A stretch of 64,000 nt of DNA from Isochrysis galbana (taxonomy: Eukaryota; Haptophyta; Isochrysidales; Isochrysidaceae), in the NCBI GenBank assembly GCA_018136815.1, contig CM030931.1, positions 10,055,072 through 10,119,071 on the forward strand, written 5' to 3'. Positions within the stretch are counted from its first letter, which is position 1. Each line of letters starts with the position of its first letter. The notes beneath the pieces are model-generated. The model did not search any database. It saw only the letters and a list, made by a program, of their open reading frames with translations, and had not been told where the DNA came from. The position numbers and the translations under genes are program-made. Shown here piece by piece: positions 43,481 to 54,262 of this stretch.

Positions 43481-43994
43481 GGTCTAACTTCTAGGAAAGA
43501 CCCTCGACCTCGGCCCTCGACCTCAGGAGTCGTTAGAACTTAAAGTGTATTATATAATAGTATTGTTGAGACGTCCAATGTCCAATGGATGTATTCTAAC
43601 CTTCTAACCTCTAACCTCTTCATGCCTATACTGAGGTCTGTATTTCCCTCATCCCTCATGCAGCTGGGTGCATCCCACATGCACCTGGTGCGTATTGCTC
43701 GTGCGTGTGTGAGTGTGATACTGTTCCCCGGCGCGTAGCTCTCTTGGAACGTATCTCGTATCTCGTATCTCGTATCTCTCTCTCGCACTCTGCACTCTGC
43801 ACTATCGCACATAATCACATAATTCTCTGCGCGCGCTCTGCATTGTTGTTGTCGTTAGTGTAGGGGGAGGGGGGGCCAGGGGCTGAGCCCCAGCCTCCAC
43901 TGCCCCCTGAGCTGCCCTTGCTGGCCCTCTGGGAGCCCCCAAACAAAGGGCCCCTGAGAGCAGGCCATGGCGCGCCGCTGTTGCTGTTGTATTC

Positions 43995-45379
43995 TGTCAG
44001 GGCAAGGCTCATCTCACTCTTGGTGATGGCCTGCGAGGGCGCGCCGGCAGCTAGCGCGGAATGCGGTTCTTGCGGGGAGCTCATGGAGCTTTCCTCGGGG
44101 GTGACTACGGGCATGGTGATCGACGCACGACGCACGACGCACGGAGGGCGCGGAAGTGTGGAAGGAGGCTTGTGGGAGGTGGTGGCAGGCGACTGGGGGT
44201 GGCTCAGGCGCGTGCTTGGCTTGTATTGACTCGTTGACTCGTGGTATAGACTCGGGAACTCGGGGGGACTCGCTTGGGAACACGGTGGGACTCGACGAAG
44301 TTGCTACAAAAATCACTCACACAAGAAACCAAAAACCAAAGTCCTTGGGCTCAGAAAACTAACGTAAACACTCCGGAATCATACGATAAACAAACCCCTC
44401 CCCGCGCGGCGAAGGCTGAAGTCGCGATCGCTCGTCATGCGCGAAGATATACGGAAAGAGAGCGCATAACTACGCCACCGAAGGGTTCGAACTATCGTTA
44501 AAGTGAAACTCGTCCGCTGAAGCCAACGCGGAGGGTCGAGGAGAGATCCAAACTCGCGCGGGGGAGAAGGCGATGTGCGGAGAGACCTTCTAGACAAGCG
44601 ACGAGCAAGGGGCGACGAAACAAGACGCGAGACGCGAGGCGCGTGCCATTCGTTCTTCCTTTCTTTCATCGAAACCGCGACGAAACTAACATTAAACGTC
44701 GGTGCCCCCTCCGCGAGGATCGCGAAGAAGAACGGACGAGATGGAGGCAATCATCGAAGGAACCGCGAGAGGAATCGAAGCGAGGGGGGGAACAACGACG
44801 GCCGGAGGAAACGAACCGCGCGCGGGGGAGAAGAGAACCTCGCGCGGGGGGGGATTAATATAACGGCCGGAGGCGACGGACGGCACGCCGAGGGAAAGAA
44901 CCTGCCGCGGGGGGGGCGAGGGACCGAGGGCACGGCGGGGCAGCGTGGGAGGGCGCGAGGCCAATCTCGGAGCGAGATCGCGTCCTTTCCCTCGCGGAGC
45001 GCGGAGCGCGGAGAGACCCCCCACGAGATATCTTGGGACCGGAGAATGTTTTGGACGAATCTTCCTGCCGTCGGCCGAGGAGAGGCGGACGGAGAGAGAG
45101 AGAGAGAGAGTCTCGCAGAGCGATTGCAGAACGAGAAGTCGAAGTCATGCCGGTTTATTACCTTAAACGAGCCAACAATTATAGCAACAGCAAAAACAAA
45201 ATTCGAATCGCAAATTTCGAGACCAAAATCTGCGAACCTGGACTTGAGACCATGGGGAATCCGAATCTGTGTGTCTTGTGCGTCAGTGGTAACACGGGGA
45301 ACTGTTCAATTGTAATTGTGAGCGCGTACCTTACACGAATATTCATGCCTACAGCCTTCAGATGGGCAGGAATACAACA
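43995..45379 (-). repeat. LTR of older truncated copy of the retrotransposon
   Basis: Runs from TGTCAGGGC to TACAACA, collinear with the LTR at 8718-10111 but with many substitutions and small indels spread over its length. It is therefore an independent, older insertion and not an assembly copy. It is preceded at 43855-43985 by GC-rich sequence related to the second half of repeat family A. Confidence 0.9.
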
Positions 45380-45643
45380 CCCCCCGACTTAAATCGAGAC
45401 GTCTCCCGATGTCGAGCCAAGAGAGTTCATTTAACCATACGAGACGAGAGACCTAGAGGAGGAGGATTAACCCATGGATCCAAAGCGAGCACAAAATCGG
45501 CAGCTTAGCGCGGCGGCCCCCGATTTCGTACGCCACGTCCTACCACGTTCTCCCTTTTACAGGAGTTTTGCTCGGGCAGTTGCGCTGGGTCAGGCGCTGA
45601 CGCGACGCTAATCATCCACTTCCGGTCGACTTAGCACTTAGCG

Positions 45644-46797
45644 CTACGAACGTGAACGAGAACGGGTACGACTTGAAGGCAGATCAGGAGGAATACGATT
45701 TGACTCTTGAACTCGACGTGGAACTTGATTAGACTGGGGACTTGAACTTGGACTTGAAGAGGAGTCTACAGCGGAGTGAGCTTGGGGTTGAACCGGACGG
45801 CGGTCGAAAGTGGTGTCGTACGACTCAACTAGATCAGCACAACGCCGAAGCAACTCAATTCGAGACTCCCAAGTAGCTTCAGAACGAGGATAGCCGCGCC
45901 ATTTGACGAGATACTTGAATGAAACTCCATCGCCCTTGCGATCGAGTAACTCTTCGACCAAGTACTCATCTTCAGCGAGCGGAGACGAATCGGTGACGGT
46001 AAAGTACGGACGAAGATTGGAAATGTGAACTTCATCCTTGACTTGACGATTTTCGAGATCGCGTAGACGGTAGCGAGTAGCCGAGATGGCTTCTTCTACT
46101 CGGTAAGGACCGGAGTAGAGGTATTGAAGTTTGTTGGCGTGGCCAGGGATTCGACGACAAACTCTGTCTCCTTGTTTGAAGGTAACACCGAGTTTAGACT
46201 TTTGAGAGGCGGAGCGCATCGATTCACGTTGGGCTTCTTGAGTACTTTCGAGGGCGGAACGCCACGACTCGAGAAGCTTCTTATTGAGCTCGGTGGCGTA
46301 AGTGACGGCATCGGACGGAGGCCTAGATGGAAGCAACTCAAGAACAGGAGCAGGGTCAGCAAGTTGAGCTGGAAGACGAAGCTCCCGACCAAACAAGATA
46401 GCCGCGGGTGACTTGGGTACGACGCGACCGGCGGTCGCTCGCATAGACATGAGAAGAAACGGAAGGTGATCGACCCAATGGGCGCCGCCTTCATTGGAGA
46501 CTCGAGTCATCGTGAGGAGAGTTTGTTGAGCTCTTTCCACTAGCCCTACGCCTTCGTGGCGATAGGCTTCAGTAGTGCTCAAGTCCGTGCCGGTCGCTTT
46601 GAGAATTAGGTCCACTAATCGAGAGCAAAGATTCGAGCCGGCGTCGGTTCGAAGTTGGCGAGGGACTCCATAACGAGATACGATGAGACGCATGAAGACG
46701 TCTAGACATTTCGCGGACGAGGGGTTACCGTTGCAAGGCTCAGCTTCAATCCAACGAGAGAGAGAATCGACGAAAACAATCAGCTTGTCAAAACCGG
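45644..46797 (-). pseudogene. pol: Truncated pol: integrase core and chromodomain
   Basis: The 3' part of pol from the second integrase region (starting GFDKLIVFVDSLSRW) through RTDAGSN, LVERAQQ and the chromodomain to the normal stop. It is nearly identical in protein to the intact copy. The element is cut at 46797, where sequence switches to an AT-rich unrelated segment. The open frame happens to run on for 32 more codons to 46894, giving a spurious 416-residue frame. Everything upstream (gag, methyltransferase-like domain, protease, RT, RNase H) is missing. Confidence 0.88.
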
Positions 46798-46870
46798 GCC
46801 AAATACATATGTATTTGTATTTGGCTGTATTTGCAGGCTCCAACACCCCAGCACCGTATTTCCCATCTAG

Positions 46871-47131
46871 GCATCTGAATAAGGCTGTAGGCATGAGAAA
46901 ATTCGTTTAAGGTATGTGCCCACACTCACAGCTGAACAGTCTCCCGTGTTGCTACTGATTACTGACCCAAAAGACACACAGATTCGGATTCCCCATGGTC
47001 TCAAGCCCATGTTTGTAGATTTTGGATTTAGGTCTCGAAATTTGCGATTCGAATTTTGTTTTTTGTTACTATTATTGTTGGCTCGTTTAAGGAAATAAAC
47101 AGACACGACTTCGACTTCTAGCTCTGCAGTC
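46871..47131 (+). repeat. Inverted, diverged LTR fragment
   Basis: About 260 bp matching, in opposite orientation, the outer part of the LTR (equivalent to 9870-10105). Shared words include GGCTGTAGGCATGA, GATTCGGATTCCCCATGG and CGAAATTTGCGATTCGAATT. Divergence is higher than in the neighbouring copy. It is followed by a poly-C run near 47148-47163. Confidence 0.8.
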
Positions 47132-47163
47132 GCTCTGCGGGACTCTCCCCCCCCCCCCCCCCC

Positions 47164-49043
47164 ATTTGACGAATTGGGATGGCCCATAGGGCCTGAGGGC
47201 AATGAGGAAGGAGCAAGGCCGGCGGCAGGCGCGGCGAGGGAGACGACTTCGGAGGTGCTGACGGGCTGAAGCCCGTCAGCAGAGGAAGGCGGGCAGGCGG
47301 GCTTGGGCGAGGGCGAGGACGGCGGCGAGAGCGACATCGAGCGAGTTGCGAGAGGCGAGGGTGAGTGAGAGGAGGGCTGTGTTGCGGGTAGGGGGGGTTG
47401 CCCGTTCCCCCCCGCACGTCCCCGTTCATTAGGTTCCCTTCGCGTGACTCCCTCCTCGCCGCCTCGCCCCGGTCCCCCCTCTTTGCACTGCGTCCCTTTC
47501 CCCGCCATCGGGCTTTCCCCCGCGGCCCCCCTTTCGTTCCTTGTTGTCACGCCCCGACGCCCTTTTCCCGCGTCGGCCCACCGGGCCCGCCCCCCCTCTC
47601 TCTCTCTCCTTCCCCGTTCTCTCCCCGAGTGTCTCCTCGAGTTTCCGGCCCCGTTTCATCCCTCTTTCTTCCCGCGTCTTTTCCCTTCCCGGTGTTTACT
47701 TTTCCCGTGAGTGTCCCCCCCCCCCTTTTTGTTCTTCGTCCCGCGATCAGCGCCCCCGCTCGAGCGCTCCTGTCCCCTTCTCGTCTGCCTGTGCTCTCCG
47801 TGCTCGTCACGCCCGTCCTCATGCTGCCCGAGGCCGAACCCTCGGTCTCGCCCTCGTCCGCACGTGCCCTCCCCGATCGTGTCCCTCCGTCCCCTGCGCC
47901 CCCTTCCATCTGTACCTCACATGTTAATGTCATGCACAGCCCTTCCACACCAACATGCACAGCAGCCACAGCACCTCACCACTCATCACACCCACAGACT
48001 GTGTTGGCAGGGACTGGCGAGGCGAGGCGAGTTTGTAGGGTACGTGTGCGAACCGTGATAGCTCTTTAGCAGACCAAGTTCAAGCGTCAGTGATGTTGCG
48101 ATACAATCGCAGCAAACGCTAGCAGTCGTGATGTGTGACGTGCGACGTGCAAGTGCCAAGTACCAAGTAGCAAACTTCAAATGTAGGTATGTGTATGTGA
48201 AAATTGCAGCAGCTATAGCTATAGACCAATAGTCTACAAGTGGTGGGAGATGATGGTGTATGTGAGGTAGACGTAGACGTGTAACGGGCTCGAAAATCGA
48301 AAATACCGCGCGGGCATGCTAGCGGTATTTATAGCGCACAACTGGATATTTTTCTGGATATTTGGGTAAATTGCTGGATATTTTGCGGATATTTTTGCTG
48401 GATATTTGGGTCCGATTTTGTGGATATTTCTGCCAAGGCCTAACCCTAGGCTACACGAAGATCATAAGTCCTCCCCGAATACGGAAGAGCACAAGCGCAC
48501 ACATCTGCCAACAGGCCTGCCCTAAATAAACACGCATCCACAAACGGGCCCGTGGGCTAGTGTACTAGTGTACCAGGGCCGCACCCTTGACACCAAAGAC
48601 AAATGAAAGAGGGGGGGAAGGCGAGGAAGCGGAGTGAGGGGATGAGAGGGCGCGATGTCTGATATGCGGTAGTAGGTACTGTCTAGCGATAGGTGATAGG
48701 TGTAGGTGTGTAGCCCTGAATGCCTTCAGATTTTTTTTACAATAGGTTGTGGCGGCGCTTACGAAAGCTATCACAATAAAAAAATACAGTGGGCCACTGT
48801 GCACCTTGCGGCAACCAAGCCCGGCTTGGCTCCGAGCTGTATGTACGCTATGGGTAAAAGTGTGTGCGTGCGCCAGCAGTCTGTGCGGTGGCAACAGTTA
48901 CGGCTGATGCAATGTGATCACACAACCACAATTAGCATAGCTGCACAAATAGAACGATGCATATGGCGCAGCCGTTCATCAAGATGATGTTGGTGCGCGC
49001 CAGCCCCGTCAATATGAAGTGCTATCCTTGATGAACGGCTGCA
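47164..49043. other. Intergenic with GGATATTT repeats
   Basis: Pyrimidine-rich, coding-like but unrecognised frames lie at 47400-48060. At about 48343-48428 there are six degenerate direct repeats of (T)GGATATTT, several spaced by G/C-containing spacers. No gene is supported. Confidence 0.4.
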
Positions 49044-51626
49044 CTACAGCGGCCCTATGCCCGGTGGAGGTGCTCTCCTCTCCTTGCCTTCTTTCGTGCG
49101 CTCAGACTTTTTCGACGTAGGCTGCAAAGGCTGTAGATCCCCGCGCGTCTTGACCTGCGGCGTACGCGGTACTTTGCTCCTAAGGGCAAACACTTCATCT
49201 GCAGGAGCACTAGTGCTCGGCCTCGGCACGGACGGTATCGTCGGTGTAGGTGGTGGCAATGTTTCGCTCGCCATTGGTGGTGCACGAGAAGGCGGGCGTG
49301 AAGGCGGGCGCGAAGGCGGGCGCGAAGGCGGGCGCGATCCCGCTTGTGAGGCGCCTGCCGATGGCGGAGGTAGCATCGAGCCTGGCGTCGATGGGCGCTG
49401 CAGTGGCTCATCAGCTGAGTGATACTTGCGGCCCGGTAGCCCTTTCGCCTGGGCCAGTTGAGCTTGAGACGCACGTCGTGCGGCCTCGGCCTCATGTGGG
49501 TCATTCGCAGAGAGCTCAGCGGCTTCACGTTCAGCAGCGGCGACGCCGGCAATGTAACGTGAGCACAGAAGCCCCTCCCCACTCAAGCCGCCAGTGGGAG
49601 ACGTGTCTAGCTGAGCTTCAGCAAACAGGTCCACCCCATCATCGTCAACTTCACCCTCCTCCTCCTCGGCTTCCTCCTCTGCTTCACCATCTTCATCATC
49701 TGACGCGCCACCGTCATTCGCCGGTGGGCTCTCAAGCTGCTCTAGGATGTAATTGATCTGCCGGGCAAGTGTGTCGTCAGAGTGTTCAATGAGCGCACGC
49801 AGCGAGTCAGGCAAACCAATCTCCTCTGCCTTCTCCTTGAGGGCTGGGCGCACAAGAATGGAGTAGAGTGTTCCGTTGACATACGTGCGAACTTGCAACG
49901 AGTCCGACTCCATCAATTGCGAGAGCACGGGCAGGATGTCCAGTTCTGGCGCTGCACACTTGGCCTTCCCGGCTGTGCGCAGCGACAGATTCATCAATAA
50001 GGCGGTACCGTATTCGATCGAGTACTGGCACAGGTCGTCCAGGTTCGACAACACACCCACGAGCCAAGCAATAACATCAGAGTTAATCATCACATTTTGG
50101 GGCGCTCGTCGGAGAGAGAGCTTTTGCAGGGCACCCAGAGTGTTTTGGCGCGCAATGTTATCGGACGGCTCGACTCGCAACAGAGTGCAGAGCTGGCGAA
50201 CGACCTCGTGCTTGGAGAGCAAGTACGTCCGGCCCGCCGCCTCAGATGCGAAAAGGTTGATTAGGCGCAGAGCTTGCTCACGCAACTCAGGTCTCATCGC
50301 AGTGAGCTGTGGCTCAAGTAGCGATGCCAAAACGTCTTCATGTAATAAGTCGTTTTGAATAAATTGGGCGAGCGCTGCCCTCCGCTGCCGGCGTGTTGCC
50401 TTCGTCAGCCGCCATCGCATCGCCTGAAGAATCAGCGGGGCATCGGGTGCTTGCTGCACCAGCGCGCGCTTAATGTGATTGTAGTCCAGAGCCGCCATAA
50501 CCTTCATCGATTGTCCGAGTGAGTCTGGAGTCCTTGCCTCAACCCCACCGCCCGTTGTGCCTCGCAGGTTCCCGTCGCCCATACCGCCGTGGAAGCCACC
50601 CACACCACCCGCTGGTGACAGCCCCAAACGCTGACGAGCCATGGCCAGACGGTGCTCGAGAGATTGGAGCACATCCTCGTCAAACAGCCCAGCACTGCCC
50701 GCTTCATTCAGCACATCAGTTGCCAGTTGCACTGCCTCCAGCGAACCGCGTTGCATCGTCGCCTCTCGCACGGCCGCATCCTGCCGCGTCTCAGATGCAC
50801 GCAACTCCGACGCATGCAGCCGCTCGCGCAACGCCTCAAGTTCCATCGCCGCAGCCTCGACGGGGTGCGGCTCATAGGATGCTGCAGCAGTAGCAGCAGT
50901 TGCGGAGCCGCCACCATCGGAATTTATCTGCCTGTAGGAGCGGCAGATGGCGAGCAGGCGCGGCTCTGAGGCGAACTGCGGCGTGACAGACAGAAAATCA
51001 GACAGTCGATTCTTTAGAGCCAAGGCCCATTCGATCGAAAAAAGATCCTTGAAAGAGGGGTGGCGCTGGATCTCGGGTACATAAGGCATCGCGTAGTACG
51101 CGAGAAACTCAGGCGTGACAGCGAGCGCGGCACCATCTGTCTCGAGATACGTCTTGAAGAGGCGCATCGACTCAGTGAGCTGCTGAGGACTAGGACGGAC
51201 GTTGACAGGGTGTACCGGGTACACCGCGAAGAAGATGTTCAGGTAGAACTCGAGCTTCTTGGCAGCCATCTCCGTATGCCGAACAAGCGGTGGCACAAAG
51301 TTTTGCCAGAGCTGCATGACCTCTTCGCGATTTCCCGCGTCGAGAGCCCTGAGCATCTTGGCCTTGACATGCTCCTGTATTTCCCGCCCGACCGGACGCC
51401 ATGGCGCCTTCTTTCCCTCCCTCCGCTCCCTCAGCTGCTGCTTCATCTGCTCGACTGCGCGGTCATACCCCACGTGCCCGAGGTACTCGAGGACCATCAG
51501 GTCGACCTCCTCCTCAATGGCAGGACGCTGCTCGAGTGTGGAGTGCTTGTGCGCTGGCGCCTGCGCCTTCGCGGCCCCACCGCGCGGCGGCGAGCGGGCG
51601 TTGGCGCCGCGTCTCGGCACTGGCAT
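49044..51626 (-). CDS. ARMC9: ARMC9 orthologue, LisH and armadillo ciliary protein
   Basis: A single-exon 860-residue protein. The LisH motif lies at about residues 41-65 (VDLMVLEYLGHVGYDRAVEQM). It is followed by the ARMC9-specific helical region with KLEFYLNIFFAVYPV, FKTYLETDGAAL, EFLAYYAMPYVP and HPSFKDLF. Then come a predicted coiled coil (about 250-330), LQAMRWRLTKA, and an armadillo-type region (about 385-640) with NTLGALQKLSLRRAPQ, YGTALLMNLSLRTAGKAKCA and YVNGTLYSILV. The order and wording match human ARMC9, a ciliary-base and axoneme protein linked to Joubert syndrome and to ciliary signalling and stability. The C-terminus is acidic (about 645-670) and then carries a tandem SRPPSRPP repeat (about 775-795), both less conserved. 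The ATG at 51626 is the first in frame. It is head to head with the gene at 52056, 430 bp away. Confidence 0.95.
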   Translation of the reverse strand: MPVPRRGANARSPPRGGAAKAQAPAHKHSTLEQRPAIEEEVDLMVLEYLGHVGYDRAVEQMKQQLRERREGKKAPWRPVGREIQEHVKAKMLRALDAGNREEVMQLWQNFVPPLVRHTEMAAKKLEFYLNIFFAVYPVHPVNVRPSPQQLTESMRLFKTYLETDGAALAVTPEFLAYYAMPYVPEIQRHPSFKDLFSIEWALALKNRLSDFLSVTPQFASEPRLLAICRSYRQINSDGGGSATAATAAASYEPHPVEAAAMELEALRERLHASELRASETRQDAAVREATMQRGSLEAVQLATDVLNEAGSAGLFDEDVLQSLEHRLAMARQRLGLSPAGGVGGFHGGMGDGNLRGTTGGGVEARTPDSLGQSMKVMAALDYNHIKRALVQQAPDAPLILQAMRWRLTKATRRQRRAALAQFIQNDLLHEDVLASLLEPQLTAMRPELREQALRLINLFASEAAGRTYLLSKHEVVRQLCTLLRVEPSDNIARQNTLGALQKLSLRRAPQNVMINSDVIAWLVGVLSNLDDLCQYSIEYGTALLMNLSLRTAGKAKCAAPELDILPVLSQLMESDSLQVRTYVNGTLYSILVRPALKEKAEEIGLPDSLRALIEHSDDTLARQINYILEQLESPPANDGGASDDEDGEAEEEAEEEEGEVDDDGVDLFAEAQLDTSPTGGLSGEGLLCSRYIAGVAAAEREAAELSANDPHEAEAARRASQAQLAQAKGLPGRKYHSADEPLQRPSTPGSMLPPPSAGASQAGSRPPSRPPSRPPSRPPSRAPPMASETLPPPTPTIPSVPRPSTSAPADEVFALRSKVPRTPQVKTRGDLQPLQPTSKKSERTKEGKERRAPPPGIGPL

Positions 51627-52055
51627 CCGGCGGGAGGAGCAGAGAGGGGCGGGGGCCCGAGGTTGGGGTGGCGTTGAGAAGTGTGGAGTGGGGGAGAGGG
51701 GAAAGCTTGGCGAGCGAGGGGAGGTCAGATGTTATGTGGCGGGGAAGAGAAAAGACTGGATAGACGGAAGGGAGAGAGAAAGGGGTGGAGGGGGGCAGTA
51801 CGAGAGAGGAGAGAGAGGGAGAGAGCGGGAGAGAGAGGGGAGTGGGGGGCAGTTCGAGAGAGGGAAGGGAGTGTACCGGTAGGGGGAGGAGAGGGCAGCC
51901 GGCGACAGAAAAAACAAAACGCTGCGGCAACGGTGCCTCCCGCCTCTGTAACTTTAGTAGAGAGGTCGCTCGGGGGTTTCAGCCGAGAGGGCTGTCGTTT
52001 CTTCCGGGCCACGGCCGACTCGCTGCTGCTCGCGGGGCTGGATCCTCCACCGACG
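51627..52055. promoter_or_regulatory. Shared upstream region of a divergent gene pair
   Basis: ARMC9 (minus) and the gene at 52056 (plus) start on either side of this 429-bp GA-rich spacer, which must contain both 5' leaders and promoters. No TATA or other defined box is obvious. The assignment as a bidirectional promoter rests on arrangement alone. Confidence 0.5.
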
Positions 52056-52670
52056 ATGTACTTTCGGCACCAGGGGAAGTGCGTCGCCAATATTCGAAGC
52101 ACGACACTCGACTTCGACGCCCCGAAAGAGCTGCTCAACGCGGACGTGATGCACAGGATGTCCGTCGGCAGGCGCGTGCAGACCATGTCAGCAGGCCGCT
52201 TCAGCAACGCGCCCCGCAAGTTTTTCGGCGAGGAGGCGTTACGCCGAACGAACGAGTTCGGTCCGCAGAAGCTCTATATTGATCCCTATCATGTTGGTGA
52301 CGGGAACTTGTATTCGGATCGCATGTCTAGCGGGGCGCCAAACGTGCGCATGAATCAGTACCAGATCGGCGGGCAAGCATGCAAAGCTGCCAGGGGAAAG
52401 TCCTTGGTGTGGGAGAAGGAGAAGGTGCCGAAAATGGACGCTGCGTCCCGAGCACGATCTCGCTACGTGGAGCCACCTGTCGGCCGCTTTGTGCCAGCTC
52501 TCAAGCCCTGGTGCAAGCGCTCAGCAGTCAGCCTGGACCCGTACAATGTTGGGAATCGCACCAAGTGGGTCATTGAGGACACAGGGCTGTCGGGAGGCTT
52601 GGGGTCGATGTCCAAGACAATGCCAGTCTGGTCGACGCACAGCCTCGCGCGGCGACAGGCAATATTGTAA
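52056..52670 (+). CDS. Unrecognised protein with repeated DPYHVG/DPYNVG motifs
   Basis: A 204-residue single-exon frame from ATG 52056 (MYFRHQGKCVANIRST), with coding-like composition and no low complexity. Two related segments, LYIDPYHVGDGNLYSDR in the middle and VSLDPYNVGNRTKWVIED near the C-terminus, suggest an internal duplication of a short Tyr/Gly motif. Many Arg and Lys residues give a basic charge. No signal peptide or membrane segment. I do not recognise the family. Its divergent pairing with ARMC9 raises the possibility of a ciliary structural protein, but this is inference. The frame is open upstream to 51681 through GA-rich sequence, which I regard as leader because it is low complexity. 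Confidence 0.7.
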   Translation: MYFRHQGKCVANIRSTTLDFDAPKELLNADVMHRMSVGRRVQTMSAGRFSNAPRKFFGEEALRRTNEFGPQKLYIDPYHVGDGNLYSDRMSSGAPNVRMNQYQIGGQACKAARGKSLVWEKEKVPKMDAASRARSRYVEPPVGRFVPALKPWCKRSAVSLDPYNVGNRTKWVIEDTGLSGGLGSMSKTMPVWSTHSLARRQAIL

Positions 52671-52978
52671 ACGTATGCTTTCGATGGGCTTTGACTTGTT
52701 CTCGATGGCTAATATGCCGCCCGTGAGCGATGCATTCGGAATGCCGGCTCAAAGCAATGCCCAACCTTGAACCTAACCCAATCACCTTATAGCTAAAGCC
52801 GCAAGCAGGATAGGGGTTCTCAGCTTAAGCGCGTCCGCTCATGGCCAGTCCTTCCACTTTAGTCTATGTGAGTCTGCGCATTTGCATTTACTACTATACA
52901 TCTGGCGATGGCTAGTAGTAATGATGTTGAAGAGAGTTGGAGTTGAGATTTGTGACCAATCGATTTGCGATATGTGGT

Positions 52979-53110
52979 AGGGCGGTCAAACATGGGCTTC
53001 TGAACTAATCGTACGGGTTGGGCTGCATTTTTTGACCGTGGCGCGATGCTCAATGAAAAACCTCCAGGGGGGGCCACCTGCCACCACGAAAATCTCAAAT
53101 CTTCGCCAGG
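52979..53110 (+). repeat. Interspersed repeat S, copy 1
   Basis: Shares GGGTTGGGCTGCATTTTTTG, ACCGTGG and CCACCTGCCACCACGAAAAT with 57448-57588. Each copy is followed some distance downstream by the AACTAAG/CTTAGTT hairpin motif (53244 and 57912). The gap 52671-52978 before it holds nothing recognised. Confidence 0.7.
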
Positions 53111-53266
53111 AAATGGAAAATGGTGCGATTCTGTCGAATCAAGCCGAAGCTTGATCGTGGCAAGTCTCAGTGGGGCTAGGGCATGAGTGAAGGGAAGTCT
53201 TGAGAGAGCGGGGGAAAGGGCGCGCTACATCGCGACGAGGGCGAACTAAGTTTATACTTAGACGCG

Positions 53267-53383
53267 ATGGAGCGCGCCGCCGCGACTCCCCTCTCCTTCG
53301 GGCCCCCCGCCGAGGGCGCCCCACCAGCGACCATGGAGCAGCCGCTATCGAAGCGGCCGCGTCCGCCCACCGAGGCCGAGCAG
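53267..53383 (+). CDS. Candidate first exon with KRPR motif (orphan)
   Basis: ATG 53267 opens a 39-codon, phase-0 exon beginning MERAAATPL and ending SKRPRPPTEAEQ at a CAG|GTGCGTG donor. A second exon with the same layout lies at 63229-63366 on the minus strand: MERA start, Pro/Ala-rich body, KRPR basic motif and a CAG|GTGCG donor in phase 0. The KRPR stretch could be a nuclear signal. No downstream exons could be found; repeat family A begins 380 bp later. The hairpin motif ends 7 bp before the ATG. This may be a decayed duplicate of a gene start. Confidence 0.4.
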
Positions 53384-53761
53384 GTGCGTGCGACTCCGGT
53401 CGCGCCACACGGCCCGTGGCCCCGGCCACACCACCCATGGCAGCCATGCTGGCCTCCCCCATGGGGGACAGCAGGCTGCTGGAAGCATCCCATCAATGCC
53501 AGGCTCATGCAGCCACCCTTCCATTGGGCATGCCTTATGGCAGAGGCCCCTCTCGCCCTGGCAAGGGTCGCGCTGCTCCGGCAGCGCGGCCCGAGGCCGG
53601 GTGGCCCTTATGGGCACATCATCCACTCCACTTCAACGCACAACACACTCTCCAGAAGCACGGGGCCCGTTGGTCAACCCCACACTCTGCCTTTTGGCAT
53701 GAGCAGTAAGGTTGTGAACATGTTTTTTAAAATAATTAATGTTATATCCTAGCCAACCCCG

Positions 53762-54262
53762 AACTAAGTTTATACTTGGTTCGCCCATGGGGGGGCACGA
53801 GCCCCCCCCTCTCTCCACTCCTGCCCTACCATGGGGGAGGAACCACTCATGCTCCTGGCATGCCTGATGGCTTGCCAGGAGCACACAGCCCTACGGACCC
53901 ACTCTCTCCCTGGCAGGCTCGCCTGACTCGCGCGTCCTGGCCAGTCGTGGCCAGCCCATCGCTCCAACCTCCAACCCCCCCTCCCCCCCTGGTCGACAGG
54001 CAGACAGGTGCAGCGTGGGGGCCCCAGAGGCTCGGGAGCGCCAGCGAGGGAGAGGCAGGGGAGGCCATGGCCCAGCCCCAGCCTCCTCCGCCCCCTGAGC
54101 TGGCCTGGAGGCTCCTCCAGGAGCCTCCAGGGGCCTCCAGAGGGCAGCTGGAGGCCTGCCGCAGGTGCGCCATCGCGCGTGCCGCAGGAGAGGGGAGAGA
54201 GAGCGCGGAGAAGGGGGTGGGCGTCGCGCCTGTTTACAGGATGAGACGAGACAGAGTCCGCC
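53762..54262 (+). repeat. Interspersed repeat family A, copy 4
   Basis: Hairpin head at 53762-53781, then all blocks seen in copy 3 in the same order, ending GCGCCTGTTTACAGGATGAG. Compared with copy 3 it has small indels and an extra GAGGCTCCTCCAGGAGCC repeat near 54108-54128. Frames across it are repeat-derived. Confidence 0.8.

Noticed and set aside
45644-46894. 416-residue protein starting MPTALFRCLDGK
   Set aside because: The first 32 codons belong to unrelated sequence past the break point of the truncated retrotransposon, and join the integrase frame by chance.
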